This document shows, in pieces, positions 9,102 to 18,667 of a DNA stretch of 52,532 nucleotides. The notes below the pieces were generated by a model that saw only the letters and a program-made list of their open reading frames with translations, was not told where the DNA came from and ran no database searches. The position numbers were made by a program, and so were the translations under genes. The stretch lies in contig NZ_MWWV01000017.1 of NCBI RefSeq assembly GCF_002259645.1, forward strand, positions 1-52,532. The letters are read 5' to 3'. How positions within the stretch are numbered: position 1 is the stretch's first letter; every line of letters starts with the position of its first letter. The stretch comes from Bifidobacterium tissieri. Lineage in GTDB: Bacteria; Actinomycetota; Actinomycetes; Actinomycetales; Bifidobacteriaceae.

Positions 9102-10607
9102 CTATCGTAGGAACCGGCTTGGCGTACGCCGCTGTCCGCTGGCGGCCTCCTTGCCGTAGGCGAAGGACACGTCGACGGTGTCCTCGCCGCGGGTCACCGC
9201 CACATAGAACAGTCGGCGCTCCTCCTCAAGCAGCGCGCCGGCGGACGGCGAGCCAAACGGCATCAGTCCTTCAGAGCATCCGATGATGAACACGTGCTTC
9301 CATTCCAGGCCCTTGGATGCGTGGATCGTGGATATGCTCACCTGACCGGCCCGACGCGCCGTCAGATCATCGGCGGCTGCCTGCGCGGCGGCGGATGACG
9401 AATCGATCAGCGTGGCCTCGGTCTGCGCATACTCGGCACGGATGCGCGAATGAATGCCGAGCTTGCCGAGCGCGGTACGGATCAGCGGCCCCTGCGCGTT
9501 GATGCGCATGAGCACGGCCACATCATTGGGACTCACTCCCCTGTCGATCAGCGCGGCGATCCGTCGGGCGACGCTGGTCGCCTCTTTCTCGTCATTGTCA
9601 TACGCGGTGACCATCATGCGTCGGCCGGTGTCACGGCCGGAATGAAGCACCAGATAGTCGCGGGCCTGCGGAGAGGCGGACAGCACGCGATTCGCATAAT
9701 TGACGATCTGCGGCGTGGACCGGTAATCGGTATCCAACCGGACGTCGGTGCATGGTCTGCGCCACTCCTGTGCGAAATGCAGCAGATAGTGACTGGTGGC
9801 TCCGGCGAACGAATAGATGGTCTGTGCGGGATCGCCCACCACGCACAGCGAATCACGCCCGCGCATCCACAGATTCAGCAGACGATGCTGCAACGGGGAT
9901 ACGTCTTGATACTCGTCCACGGTGATCCAACGGATCCGTGAGCGAATCGAGGACGCCTCCGGGTCGAACCGTTCGAGAACATGACAGGTCATGAGCAGGA
10001 TGTCGTTGAAATCCATCTGATTGCGACCGGTCTTCTCCCGCTCGTAGGCCTCGATCACGTCGGCCATGGCATCCGGTTCGAGCCCGGCCGGCGGCTGCCG
10101 ATGCGTGGCGGCGCACACGCGCGCATAATCCTGCGGCGCGATCAGCGACACCTTGGTCCAGTTGATTTCGGCGAGCAGGGCGCGAACCGTGGCGGCGTCG
10201 GGTTCGGCCTGTCCGCTCACCCGTGTCAGCGCGATCGTGGCCAGCTGTCTGGGATCCGTGACGATCGACGGGAAGTATGCGTCGCTCAGATCGGGCCAGA
10301 CGCGCCTGAGCTGATGAAGTGCGGCCGAGTGAAACGTGGCGGCCTTCACCATGGGCACGCCGAGCGCGGCAAGTCGGGAGCGCATTTCGGTGGCCGCTTT
10401 GACGGAGAACGTGACGGCGAGCGTACGCATCGGATCCCATTGGTCCGTCGCGCATGCGTAGGCGATGCGTCGGGTGATGGTGCGTGTCTTGCCGGCGCCC
10501 GCACCCGCGATGATGCGCACGGGCCCTTCGATGCTCGTCGCCGCGGCCAGTTGGGCCTCATCAAGCCCTTCGAGGATTTTCTCGCCATTCGTGTTCACAC
10601 GTCCCAT
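9102..10607 (-). CDS. Compact UvrD/PcrA-type ATP-dependent DNA helicase (SF1A)
   Basis: All SF1A motifs are readable: Walker A GAGAGKTRTITRRIAY, motif II VDEYQDVSPLQHRLL, motif III VVGDPAQTIYSFAGA, motif IV LDTDYRSTPQIVNYANRVL, motif V STIHASKGLEWKHVFIIG and motif VI EERRLFYVAVTRGED. At about 501 residues it is much shorter than UvrD (about 720), so the accessory subdomains are reduced and there is no C-terminal HRDC domain as in UvrD2. Start at ATG 10607 (MGRVNTNGEK). An upstream in-frame ATG at 10640 is possible. It is divergent from a phosphotransferase-fold gene 53 nt away, a pairing I recall for UvrD2-like helicases in Actinobacteria. Confidence 0.9.
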   Translation of the reverse strand: MGRVNTNGEKILEGLDEAQLAAATSIEGPVRIIAGAGAGKTRTITRRIAYACATDQWDPMRTLAVTFSVKAATEMRSRLAALGVPMVKAATFHSAALHQLRRVWPDLSDAYFPSIVTDPRQLATIALTRVSGQAEPDAATVRALLAEINWTKVSLIAPQDYARVCAATHRQPPAGLEPDAMADVIEAYEREKTGRNQMDFNDILLMTCHVLERFDPEASSIRSRIRWITVDEYQDVSPLQHRLLNLWMRGRDSLCVVGDPAQTIYSFAGATSHYLLHFAQEWRRPCTDVRLDTDYRSTPQIVNYANRVLSASPQARDYLVLHSGRDTGRRMMVTAYDNDEKEATSVARRIAALIDRGVSPNDVAVLMRINAQGPLIRTALGKLGIHSRIRAEYAQTEATLIDSSSAAAQAAADDLTARRAGQVSISTIHASKGLEWKHVFIIGCSEGLMPFGSPSAGALLEEERRLFYVAVTRGEDTVDVSFAYGKEAASGQRRTPSRFLR

Positions 10608-10660
10608 TCTGTCAGGTTTCCTGACCGAATTGAACGCCATCGTGCATTAGAGTGGAAGAC

Positions 10661-12217
10661 GTGAGTAAACGTTCAGTATTTACCTTGGCGGCTCTGGCGT
10701 CCGCAGCCATGCCCGAATTCGCCGTGGCCAGCACGCGCGAATCCGAGCAGTACCTGCTCTCCGGTCCGGACGATATCGACGTCGCCGTGGTAACCGATAC
10801 CGCAGGCCGTGAATTCGACGTCAGCGTGTCCAGCAGCGACACCGGCAAACAACTGCTGACCTCCCGCGCCAAGGCATCATCGGCGTTGATCCGCGCCAAG
10901 GAGCCGGCGGGGCTCGGCTTCGCACTGGAACGCACCGTCGCGTTCCAGCCCGGCGAGAACGATCGTGGCCCCACAGGATCCACCGCCGTACTGATCACCA
11001 TGCACAACGATGGTGCCGCCACGCCGCTTAGCCAGCTGACCGAAAGCCAGTGCGTATCGGTGGGTACCGCCATTGGCGCCATCCACCGTCTTCGCCCCGC
11101 CTTTCTTGAAAAGGAAGGCTATCCCGTGTATTCCGCCGCGCAGATCCGTCAGCAGCTGGTGGCGTGGATCGCCCGGCTCAAGGAGGCCGGTCACGTGCCG
11201 GACGAGATCACGTCGAGCTGGGAGCGCATCGTATCCACCGAAGGCCTGTGGTCCTTCCGTACCTGCCCGGTCCACGGTGGGTTCGACGACGGCGACATGA
11301 TCTTCTCCAGCACCGGACTGAACGCGATCTACCGCTGGAGCGACATGCAGGTCAACGATCCCGCCCGTGATCTGGCCTGGATCTTCGACAAGCTCGATTC
11401 CAAGCGCCGCAACAACGTACTGTCCGCCTACGCGCGTCTGATCGGCTCCCGTCTGGATGATCTGATCATGCTTCGGGCCAGTCTCTGGCTGCAGATGGAG
11501 CAGGTGGGCGAATTCATCCGCGCCCTCGACCGCGCCGACAACGACAGGATCCTCGAATTCAAGGCCCATGTGGAGCGGCTTGCACACCAACTTTCCGTAC
11601 GCACCTCCAAGGCGAACGCATCCAAGGGTCGGAATGGACGCAATCCGTCGACGATTACGGTGGGCACATTGCTTGATGATGGCGACAGCCGCAACGACGG
11701 TCGAACCAATCGTGATGACGACCGTCGCGTCAGCGAATCCACCAAGCCTCATCAGACGATCCCCGACGAGATGTCTCCCGCCCCCGCCGCTATTTCCCCG
11801 GTCTCGGACCGCTGGCGGCGTGACGACGAACATGCGGCGACGAACGAATCCGCCGGCGCTCGATTCCAGCCGCACACATCGCCACAGCGCGTGGAGTCGA
11901 ACACCATTCCCGTGGAGCCGCCGAACACGCAGTCCAATGACGAGGAGACCATGGCGTTGCCCAAGCTCAGGCCCGAGGACTTCGACGATGACGGCAACCT
12001 TGTGGACACCAATCGTGCCGCAACGGAAACGGATTCACAGGAGACCACCGGGCAGACCACCGATACCAAGTCCAACAAGGAACAGGAACGCCCGGCAGGA
12101 TACGTCTCGCTCATCGACAAGGACAGCGTGAACGCGGCGTCTGACGATGACTCCTCGACTGACGCCCAGAGCGAAGATGCGGACGGCTCGACCGGAGAAC
12201 AGCAGTCTGCTCGCTAG
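10661..12217 (+). CDS. Phosphotransferase (APH-fold) family protein, probably catalytically degenerate
   Basis: The first 330 residues follow the aminoglycoside/macrolide phosphotransferase fold: TAIGAIHRL helix, then the catalytic-loop region CPVHGGFDDGDMIF and the metal-loop region AIYRWSDMQVNDPARDLAW. The active-site pattern is broken. The usual HGDxxxxN reads HGGFDDGD and the usual IDW reads YRW, so this looks like a pseudokinase. A long hydrophilic, Asp/Thr-rich and presumably disordered tail of about 190 residues follows. Start GTG at 10661 has GGAAG upstream, with another GTG at 10652. DUF3107 follows 52 nt later. Function unknown. Confidence 0.75.
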   Translation: MSKRSVFTLAALASAAMPEFAVASTRESEQYLLSGPDDIDVAVVTDTAGREFDVSVSSSDTGKQLLTSRAKASSALIRAKEPAGLGFALERTVAFQPGENDRGPTGSTAVLITMHNDGAATPLSQLTESQCVSVGTAIGAIHRLRPAFLEKEGYPVYSAAQIRQQLVAWIARLKEAGHVPDEITSSWERIVSTEGLWSFRTCPVHGGFDDGDMIFSSTGLNAIYRWSDMQVNDPARDLAWIFDKLDSKRRNNVLSAYARLIGSRLDDLIMLRASLWLQMEQVGEFIRALDRADNDRILEFKAHVERLAHQLSVRTSKANASKGRNGRNPSTITVGTLLDDGDSRNDGRTNRDDDRRVSESTKPHQTIPDEMSPAPAAISPVSDRWRRDDEHAATNESAGARFQPHTSPQRVESNTIPVEPPNTQSNDEETMALPKLRPEDFDDDGNLVDTNRAATETDSQETTGQTTDTKSNKEQERPAGYVSLIDKDSVNAASDDDSSTDAQSEDADGSTGEQQSAR

Positions 12218-12269
12218 AATCCCCTAGTAGCGAAACGTTCGCATATCCACAATTCCAAGGAGGAATCAC

Positions 12270-12497
12270 ATGGACGTTGAAATCGGCATCCGCAACGTGG
12301 CCCGCGCGGTCAATTTCGCCACCGACAAGTCGGCCGACGAAGTCAGCGACGCGATCAGCAAGGCCGTGGCAGACGGCACCGTGGTCGATCTGACCGACAC
12401 CAAGGGCCGTCGCATCGTCGTCCCCGGCAGCGCCATCGGATACGCCATCGTCGGATCCGAAACCTCTCATCCGGTTGGTTTCGGCGCTCTGAACTAG
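12270..12497 (+). CDS. DUF3107 family small protein
   Basis: The complete 75-residue protein MDVEIGIRNVARAVNFATDK...DTKGRRIVVPGSAIGYAIVG matches DUF3107, a small conserved actinobacterial family of unknown function that is often found next to helicase/phosphotransferase pairs like this one. It has an AAGGAGG ribosome-binding site 7 nt before the ATG. A strong stem-loop terminator follows 23 nt after the stop. Confidence 0.88.
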   Translation: MDVEIGIRNVARAVNFATDKSADEVSDAISKAVADGTVVDLTDTKGRRIVVPGSAIGYAIVGSETSHPVGFGALN

Positions 12498-12519
12498 CAG
12501 GGCAACTCGGCCACATACG

Positions 12520-12555
12520 GAAAACGGCTCTCCTCATCACGAGGGAGCCGTTTTC
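12520..12555. terminator. Bidirectional terminator
   Basis: The arms GAAAACGGCTC and GAGCCGTTTTC form a stem, with an inner CCTC/GAGG extension and ATCAC loop. A TCGTTCTC tail follows on the plus strand, and A-rich sequence on the other side gives T's on the minus strand. It separates the convergent DUF3107 and VKOR genes. Confidence 0.75.
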
Positions 12556-12614
12556 TCGTTCTCCGCTCCGCTCCCATCCAAGAAATCGGAGCACGAGCCG
12601 AACCATTACCACCG

Positions 12615-13265
12615 TCAGAACAGTGCGGGTCCTTCCTTGACCACGATGATCGCGACCAAAGCCAGCACCCACACCACGTCGACCATGAGATCGGCGTTGA
12701 GACGATAGTACGTATCGAGGCCACGACGCAACGATCCGAATCGTCCATCCAGCCTCGGCAGATCCTGCACCACCACGCTCGCATGCGTCAGGGCCATGAA
12801 CTGGATCGTGGTGGAGAACATGAGTATCAGGCACCACGGGCACAGCGCGTGGATCACGAACACGGACTGCGTGAACAGCCAGTACGCATATGCCAACGCG
12901 GCCAGACCTCCCAGCCACGTGCACACGGCGAACCAGCGCGGTACGATCACGCGTGCCAGACCGATCACGGCTACGGTGATGAACACCGCCTCGGCGGCGA
13001 TGCCGAAGAACGCATTCGGATAACTCAATCCGTTGAATTTGATGATCTCCGCCTGCCAGCTCTGCGCCACGGTGGAGCAGGAGACCACCGCGTTGAGATC
13101 GCAATCGAGCTTGGTTCCCGGGTCACGAGCGAGCTGCAACGTCTCCGCCGACAACACGAACGAAACGACGAGCGCCACCGCGGATGCCAGCAGCATGATC
13201 AGATACGTCCATCCGGCCGTATGGCGACGTCCCTGAGGCGCGCCAAGATATTCGTTCTCACCCAT
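12615..13265 (-). CDS. Vitamin K epoxide reductase (VKOR) family membrane protein
   Basis: The 216-residue protein has about five predicted transmembrane helices. It carries the full VKOR redox set: loop cysteines Cys55 and Cys63 (CDLNAVVSC) and the active-site CPWC (Cys142, Cys145) in a helix end. A conserved Ser/Asn segment (GLSYPNAFFGIAAE) lies between them. In Actinobacteria such proteins reoxidise DsbA-like thiol oxidases using quinone, supporting disulfide formation outside the membrane. No DsbA gene is adjacent, so its partner must be encoded elsewhere. Confidence 0.92.
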   Translation of the reverse strand: MGENEYLGAPQGRRHTAGWTYLIMLLASAVALVVSFVLSAETLQLARDPGTKLDCDLNAVVSCSTVAQSWQAEIIKFNGLSYPNAFFGIAAEAVFITVAVIGLARVIVPRWFAVCTWLGGLAALAYAYWLFTQSVFVIHALCPWCLILMFSTTIQFMALTHASVVVQDLPRLDGRFGSLRRGLDTYYRLNADLMVDVVWVLALVAIIVVKEGPALF

Positions 13266-13366
13266 GTCGATGGTTCCCCTTGTATTTTGCCATCACAAAC
13301 GACACGCATATGCCTTTGCCGACGATACGGCACACGTATATGCCGCACTCAGCTTACGATAGTCAT

Positions 13367-14239
13367 ATGACTGCTAACGAATCCGCTCCCGGTTGGGACC
13401 TGCACTGCCATACCGTATACTCCGACGGCACGGAAACCCCGGAAGCCCTGATCCTGGAGGCGAAGCGCCGAGGTCTCCATGGCGTGGGCATCGCCGACCA
13501 CGATACCTGGGCCGGATGGGATGAGGCCGTCACCGCCAGCCGCAAGCATGGCGTTCCGCTCATGCGCGGCACCGAAATCACCGCCGACATGGACGGCATT
13601 TGCGTACACATGCTTGGATTCCTCTACTCCCCCGACGATGAGGTGCTACGCGATCTGTTTGAAACGACACGGACGAACCGCATCCGCCGCATGAAGAAAA
13701 TGGTGGAGAACCTGTCCGCTGATTTCCCGATCACCTGGGACGACGTCGTCAACCAGGTCAAGGAGGGCGAGCATACCACCATTGGACGCCCGCACATCGC
13801 CGACGCCATGGTGGCGATGGGCTTCTTCGCCAATCGTTCCGAAGCGTTCGCGAAGACGATCAACAAAAACGGACCGTATTACGTGCCGATCGTTTCGCCT
13901 AGCGCGAAGAGCGTGGTGGAAGCGGTGAAGCACGCCGGCGGCGTGAGCGTCATCGCCCATCCGGCGGCCACATCGCGCAACAAGCGCATCCTGTCCGATC
14001 AGAACATCGCCGATCTCGCGGCGGTCGGTCTTGACGGACTTGAAGTGTTCCACCGCGACAACTCCCCCGAACAACAGCAGCGTCTGCTGGGTCTGGCTTC
14101 CGACCTGCATCTGCTCACCACCGGCGGATCGGATTGGCACGGAGCCTCGGGCAAGCCGAACATCGTGGGCGAGAACGTCACCAGCGACGACGTGGTGGCG
14201 CAGATCGTGGAACGCGGTGCGATCGGCCTGATCGACTGA
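13367..14239 (+). CDS. PHP-domain metal-dependent phosphoesterase
   Basis: This 290-residue protein has the full PHP metal-ligand series: DLHCHTVYSDG (His13, His15, Asp20), IADHDTWAGW, RGTEITADMDG, VHMLGF, RPHIADAM, SVIAHPAA and the terminal GGSDWHG. Such proteins (YciV/TrpH-like) are 3',5'-nucleotide or oligoribonucleotide phosphoesterases. The exact substrate here is not shown. There is no ribosome-binding site before the ATG. A TACGAT box ends 7 nt upstream of the ATG, so translation may be leaderless. It is divergent from the VKOR gene. Confidence 0.88.
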   Translation: MTANESAPGWDLHCHTVYSDGTETPEALILEAKRRGLHGVGIADHDTWAGWDEAVTASRKHGVPLMRGTEITADMDGICVHMLGFLYSPDDEVLRDLFETTRTNRIRRMKKMVENLSADFPITWDDVVNQVKEGEHTTIGRPHIADAMVAMGFFANRSEAFAKTINKNGPYYVPIVSPSAKSVVEAVKHAGGVSVIAHPAATSRNKRILSDQNIADLAAVGLDGLEVFHRDNSPEQQQRLLGLASDLHLLTTGGSDWHGASGKPNIVGENVTSDDVVAQIVERGAIGLID

Positions 14240-14284
14240 TCATACGACCGGTTGCGTCGAACGAGCCGCCGCAGCCGGTCGTGA

Positions 14285-15205
14285 TTACAGCAGTTCCACC
14301 TTGCCCACGATCGCGGCATCGCCGGTGAGCTCCACATGCGCATCATCCACGGCCACGCGCAAAGTGCCGCCACGCACGGTGATGGTCCAATCGCCGATGC
14401 CGGTGAGCTGACGCAACGTCACGGCCGTGGCGCACAGACCCGTACCGCAGGACAGCGTCTCGCCCACGCCGCGTTCGTTGACGCGCATGAAGGCACGGCC
14501 CGTCCCCGATTCCTCGTCGATGGCGTCCACGCGCACGAATTCAGCATTCTGGTCGGAGGCGAGAACGGGATCGACCACGGGCTTACGGGCGAGGTCCAGA
14601 TCCTCCACGGCGGGCAGGGTCGCATCATCGGCAAGACCGCGACCGGACCGATCCTCAAGCACGGCGACCACATGCGGATTGCCCATATCGACGAACGTGC
14701 CCCGGGCGGCACCCTCATGATCGGGAATCGTCACCACGAAGGCACGGGACTCACCCGCCTTCCACGCGCCCATGTCGATGCGGAACACGTTGCGGCCCAA
14801 TCCGGGGACTTCGCCGAGCGAGGTGAGCACCTTCACGCCGGCACGCGTTCCCAGCCGCAACGGCTCGCCGCCGGGGGCATCCATGTAGCCCAGTCGCTGG
14901 GCGAACAGGGCCGTGGCGCGCGTGCCGTTGCCACACATCTCGGCCAGCGAACCGTCCGCGTTGCGATAGTCCATGAACCATTCGGCGCCCGCTGCCTCAA
15001 GATCGGCCACCTGCTCCGCACTCAGATCGGAGACGTATCGGGGGTGGGTCAGACGCAGCAGACCGTCGCCGCCCACACCGAAATGACGATCATCCAGGAA
15101 CCGGATCTCATCCTCCGTCGGCTCGTACTCGCCATCCGGATCGGCATACATCACGAAATCATTGCCGGTGCCGTGTCCTTTGTAAACAATCTGTGGAATG
15201 CTCAT
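14285..15205 (-). CDS. dapF: Diaminopimelate epimerase
   Basis: DapF converts LL- to meso-diaminopimelate for lysine and peptidoglycan. The 306-residue protein has both catalytic cysteines, Cys91 in EMCGNGTRA and Cys253 in SCGTGLCAT. The N-terminal KGHGTGNDFV and the FGVGGDG and MGNPHVV signatures are also present. I use the ATG at 15205. An in-frame GTG lies two codons upstream. It is divergent from murI, another peptidoglycan-precursor racemase. About 40 extra residues compared with E. coli DapF are usual in Actinobacteria. Confidence 0.95.
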   Translation of the reverse strand: MSIPQIVYKGHGTGNDFVMYADPDGEYEPTEDEIRFLDDRHFGVGGDGLLRLTHPRYVSDLSAEQVADLEAAGAEWFMDYRNADGSLAEMCGNGTRATALFAQRLGYMDAPGGEPLRLGTRAGVKVLTSLGEVPGLGRNVFRIDMGAWKAGESRAFVVTIPDHEGAARGTFVDMGNPHVVAVLEDRSGRGLADDATLPAVEDLDLARKPVVDPVLASDQNAEFVRVDAIDEESGTGRAFMRVNERGVGETLSCGTGLCATAVTLRQLTGIGDWTITVRGGTLRVAVDDAHVELTGDAAIVGKVELL

Positions 15206-15353
15206 GGACACCTAGCGTATGTCAGCGAACAGACGAATCGACCGCGGAGGACTACGCTATGGTGTGGCTGTGGCATGAATATCCGTACCACGGCCTGACG
15301 CACACGACGAATATGCGGAACGGAACCATGCGAAGCGGAAAAGGAGTTGGAGC

Positions 15354-16130
15354 ATGACGTCGAACGCACCCATCGGAGTGTTTGATTCCGGACTTGGCGG
15401 ACTGTCCGTGGTCCGTCAGATCAGACAGGACCTGCCGAACGAATCCGTCCTGTATTTCGGGGACAGTGCGCATGCGCCATACGGCATCCGCGAACCGGAG
15501 CAGATCAAGGGATTCTGCTTCGACATCTGCGATCGGTTCATCGATCAGGGGGTCAAGGCCATCGTGGTGGCGTGCAATACGGCCACGTCGGCGGCGGTCA
15601 ATGATCTGCGCACACGGTATTCGATTCCGATCATCGGCATGGAACCGGCCCTCAAGGTGGCCTGCGACCGCGGTCATGGCGTCCGGCAGCACATTATCGT
15701 GGCGGCGACGCCGCTGACGCTCAGGGAGCGCAAGTTCGAACGGCTGGTCCGCCGGTTCAACGACGATCATGAGATCTTCAAGCAGCCGTGCCCCGATCTG
15801 GTGCGTATCGTGGAATCCGGACAGCTGTCCGACCACGATCTGGTGATGGACACGTTGCACGGCTACTTCGACCGCTACGATCTCGCCGGCATCGACAGCG
15901 TGGTGCTCGGCTGCACCCACTTCGTGTTCTATCGCGACTACTTCCGCGAGCTGCTGCCGGACGACACCGCCATCATCGACGGCAATGCGGGCACGGTGAA
16001 CCATCTCGAGGTCATTCTCGAATCGTTGGGCGCACTGGCCGAGGAATCGCACACGGGTACGGTAGCGATCTCGAACTCCGATCATGATCCGCGGGTCATG
16101 ACGCTGTCGCATTCGCTGCTTGGCGAATGA
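15354..16130 (+). CDS. murI: Glutamate racemase
   Basis: MurI makes D-glutamate for peptidoglycan. The 258-residue sequence has the start motif [13 protein letters not shown] with the catalytic-site Asp-Ser pair, [12 protein letters not shown], catalytic Cys74 in [10 protein letters not shown] and Cys187 in LGCTHF. The start ATG has AAGGAG 8 nt upstream. Length is normal. A 17-bp tandem duplication lies just after the stop. Confidence 0.96.
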   Translation: MTSNAPIGVFDSGLGGLSVVRQIRQDLPNESVLYFGDSAHAPYGIREPEQIKGFCFDICDRFIDQGVKAIVVACNTATSAAVNDLRTRYSIPIIGMEPALKVACDRGHGVRQHIIVAATPLTLRERKFERLVRRFNDDHEIFKQPCPDLVRIVESGQLSDHDLVMDTLHGYFDRYDLAGIDSVVLGCTHFVFYRDYFRELLPDDTAIIDGNAGTVNHLEVILESLGALAEESHTGTVAISNSDHDPRVMTLSHSLLGE

Positions 16131-16147
16131 CCCGATGATCATACCGG

Positions 16148-16181
16148 CGCGTATCGGCGACCATCGCGTATCGGCAACCAT
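16148..16181. repeat. Tandem 17-bp duplication
   Basis: Two directly adjacent copies of CGCGTATCGGC(G/A)ACCAT differ at one position. They lie between murI and the patatin-like gene. No function is evident. Confidence 0.7.
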
Positions 16182-16267
16182 AAGGACGCCCTTCGCGCCT
16201 ACAATGAACTCTTAACGAAAAGGAACTCGTAATACAAAGGTCCTGGCGTAGCCATGGGGAGGCACAT

Positions 16268-17110
16268 ATGAAAACGGGAATCATCGATGTCGGGGGCGGA
16301 TTCCGAGCGATCTACGGCGCTGGCGTGGTCGATCGTCTGCTGGAGGACGACGTTCATCTCGACGCCGCGATCGGCGTATCCGCGGGCAGTGCGAATCTGT
16401 CCTGTCTGCTCTCCAAGCAGAAGAACCGCTGCTACCGCTTCTACACGACCTACGCGTTCCGCCGCGAATACGCCAGCACGTACAACTTCATGAAGGATCG
16501 CAATTTCGTGGATCTCGACTACGTGTATGGCACGTTGTCGAATCATGGCGGCGAGGATCCGTTCGACTATCAGACCGCGCACGACAATCCGATGGATTTT
16601 CAGGTGGTGGCGTGCGAGGCGGAGACGGGTGAACCGCATTACTTCCCCAAGAGCCGTTTCCGTCAGGACGACTATGACATCTGCAAGGCGTCGAGCGCGG
16701 TACCGGTGGCGTGCGAACCGTATGTGGTGGATGACGTGGCCTACTTCGACGGCGGCATAGCCGATCCCATTCCGGTGCAGAAAGCGTTCGACGACGGTTG
16801 CGACAAGCTGGTGGTGGTGCTCACCCGTCCCAAGGACGTGCTGCGCGAACAACGCAAGGACAAGGGACCGGCCGCCATTCTCAAGCGCACCTACCCGGCG
16901 TCGGCCGAACGGCTGCTCAACCGGTATGCGCTGTACAACGAGGAGGTGGCGCTGGCCAAGCGTTACGAGGCCGAGGGTCGTGTACTGATCCTGGCACCGA
17001 CCGATCTGTTCGGCCTGTCGACGCTGCACAAGAGCTACGAGGGACTCAACCGCATGTACCGTCAGGGCTACGCGGACGCCGCCGTGGTGGCCGAGTTCCT
17101 GGCCGAATAG
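16268..17110 (+). CDS. Patatin-like phospholipase family protein
   Basis: The 280-residue protein is a bacterial RssA/YjjU-type patatin. The Ser-Asp dyad sits in IGVSAGSANL (GxSxG nucleophile) and FDGGIADPIPVQKA (DGG). The oxyanion-hole glycine-rich start GIIDVGGGFRAIYGAGV is also present. These enzymes are predicted acyl hydrolases, probably cytoplasmic or membrane-peripheral, with unproven substrate. There is no signal peptide. GGGGAGG lies 5 nt before the ATG. The flavoprotein gene follows on the same strand after 115 nt. Confidence 0.9.
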   Translation: MKTGIIDVGGGFRAIYGAGVVDRLLEDDVHLDAAIGVSAGSANLSCLLSKQKNRCYRFYTTYAFRREYASTYNFMKDRNFVDLDYVYGTLSNHGGEDPFDYQTAHDNPMDFQVVACEAETGEPHYFPKSRFRQDDYDICKASSAVPVACEPYVVDDVAYFDGGIADPIPVQKAFDDGCDKLVVVLTRPKDVLREQRKDKGPAAILKRTYPASAERLLNRYALYNEEVALAKRYEAEGRVLILAPTDLFGLSTLHKSYEGLNRMYRQGYADAAVVAEFLAE

Positions 17111-17225
17111 GGCACGCGCGCACGCAGGCACGCAACATAACGACGGCGTTTCACGCGCGGCGCATCCCCGATTCCCCCGTATAGTGGTCTCTGGTACACA
17201 CACAACAAAACATAGGAGTTTTGCC

Positions 17226-18605
17226 ATGACCACGGTAGCCATCGTCGGTTGCACCCATGCCGGAACCTTCGCCGCGCAGTCGATCCTGCAGGCGCATCCC
17301 GACTGGACTGTGCACGTCTACGAACGCAACGACACGCTGTCGTTCCTGTCCTGCGGCATCGCGCTGTGGGTGGGCGATCACGTCTCCGACCCCCAGCGCA
17401 TGTTCTACTCCTCCCCCGAGGCGCTGGGCAAGCTCGGTGCGCGCATGCACATGCGCCACGACGTGCTCAATGTGGATGTGAAGGGCCGCACGCTGCTGGC
17501 GAAGGATCTCGAAACCGACGAGCAGACCACGCTCGCGTTCGACAAGCTGGTCGTCACCACCGGATCCAAGCCGGTCATTCCGCCGATCCCGGGCCTTGCC
17601 GAAGGTCTGGAGGATGGCCGCGTGAAGCTGTGCAAGAACTGGGGCCATGGTCTGGCGATCAAGGAGATGGCACGCAACGCGAAGTCCGTGGCCGTGATCG
17701 GTGCCGGATACATCGGCGCGGAGCTGGCCGAGCAGTTCAGTGAGATCGGCGTGAAGACGGTGCTGATCGACGGACTGGATCGTGTGCTCGCGAAGAACTT
17801 CGACAAGCCGATCAGCGATGTGGTGGAGCAGGCGTTCACCGATCATGGCGTGACGCTCGCGCTGGGTCATATGGTCACCGAGTTCCGTCTTGGCGCGGAC
17901 GGCAATGGCGTGACCGTGATGACCAGTGAAGGCGAGTTCACGGTGGACTGCGCGATCATGGGTGCCGGGTTCCTGCCGCGCACCAACCTGTTTGACGGAC
18001 AGCTGGACATGCTGCCGAATGGCGCGATCACCACCGACGAGTACATGCGAGCGACGATCAGCGGCGAATCAGAGCCGTCGCAGGATGTGTTCGCGGCCGG
18101 TGACTCCGCCACGGTGTTCTACAATCCGACCGGCACGTACGATTACATTCCGCTGGCCACGAACGCGGTGCGTCAGGCGCTGCTGGTGGGCGCGAACATT
18201 GTGGAGCCGACGCAGAAGTACATGGGCACGCAGGCCACGAGCGCGGTGCAGCTGTACGATCTGTCGATGGCCGCCACCGGCCTGACGCAGGGCGGTGCCG
18301 AGGCGCGTGGCGTGACCACGCGGTCCACCACGCTGACGCAGGACTTCCGCCCCGACTTCATGCTCACCACCACGCCGGTGACGTGCACGCTGACGTGGGA
18401 TCCGGAAACGCGTGTGATCAAGGGCGCGCAGTTCCTGTCCCGCCAGGCGGATGTGGCGCAGGCAGCCAACGCAGTGTCGATCGCCATTCAGGCCGGGTTC
18501 ACGATCGATCAGCTGGCCAATGTGGATCTGCTGTTCCAGCCGAACTTCAGCCAGCCCGTCAACTACATCGCCGCGGTGGCCATGCAGGCCGTGGCCGAGT
18601 CGTGA
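17226..18605 (+). CDS. NADH oxidase-like FAD/NAD-dependent flavoprotein
   Basis: The 459-residue protein belongs to the NADH oxidase / CoA-disulfide reductase group of two-dinucleotide-binding flavoproteins. An N-terminal FAD fold (VAIVGCTHAGTFAA) is followed by a single redox cysteine, Cys43 in LSFLSCGIALWVG, as in water-forming NADH oxidases that use Cys-sulfenate. A second Rossmann motif (VAVIGAGYIGAELAEQ), the FAD-closing motif DVFAAGDSATV and a C-terminal dimerisation domain come next. The ATG follows AGGAG at 7 nt spacing. The likely role is NAD+ regeneration and O2 detoxification in an oxygen-sensitive anaerobe. Peroxide-forming or thiol-reductase activity cannot be excluded. Confidence 0.9.
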   Translation: MTTVAIVGCTHAGTFAAQSILQAHPDWTVHVYERNDTLSFLSCGIALWVGDHVSDPQRMFYSSPEALGKLGARMHMRHDVLNVDVKGRTLLAKDLETDEQTTLAFDKLVVTTGSKPVIPPIPGLAEGLEDGRVKLCKNWGHGLAIKEMARNAKSVAVIGAGYIGAELAEQFSEIGVKTVLIDGLDRVLAKNFDKPISDVVEQAFTDHGVTLALGHMVTEFRLGADGNGVTVMTSEGEFTVDCAIMGAGFLPRTNLFDGQLDMLPNGAITTDEYMRATISGESEPSQDVFAAGDSATVFYNPTGTYDYIPLATNAVRQALLVGANIVEPTQKYMGTQATSAVQLYDLSMAATGLTQGGAEARGVTTRSTTLTQDFRPDFMLTTTPVTCTLTWDPETRVIKGAQFLSRQADVAQAANAVSIAIQAGFTIDQLANVDLLFQPNFSQPVNYIAAVAMQAVAES

Positions 18606-18667
18606 GCGTGAGGCATGGCTGACAGCAACGCGAGCTGACAGCAGCGTGACGTAATACCAGTAATACG

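Noticed and set aside
10611-10625. GTCAGGtttCCTGAC palindrome before the helicase gene as a LexA box
   Set aside because: It does not match the actinobacterial LexA pattern (CGAAC...GTTCG) and overlaps a possible coding start.
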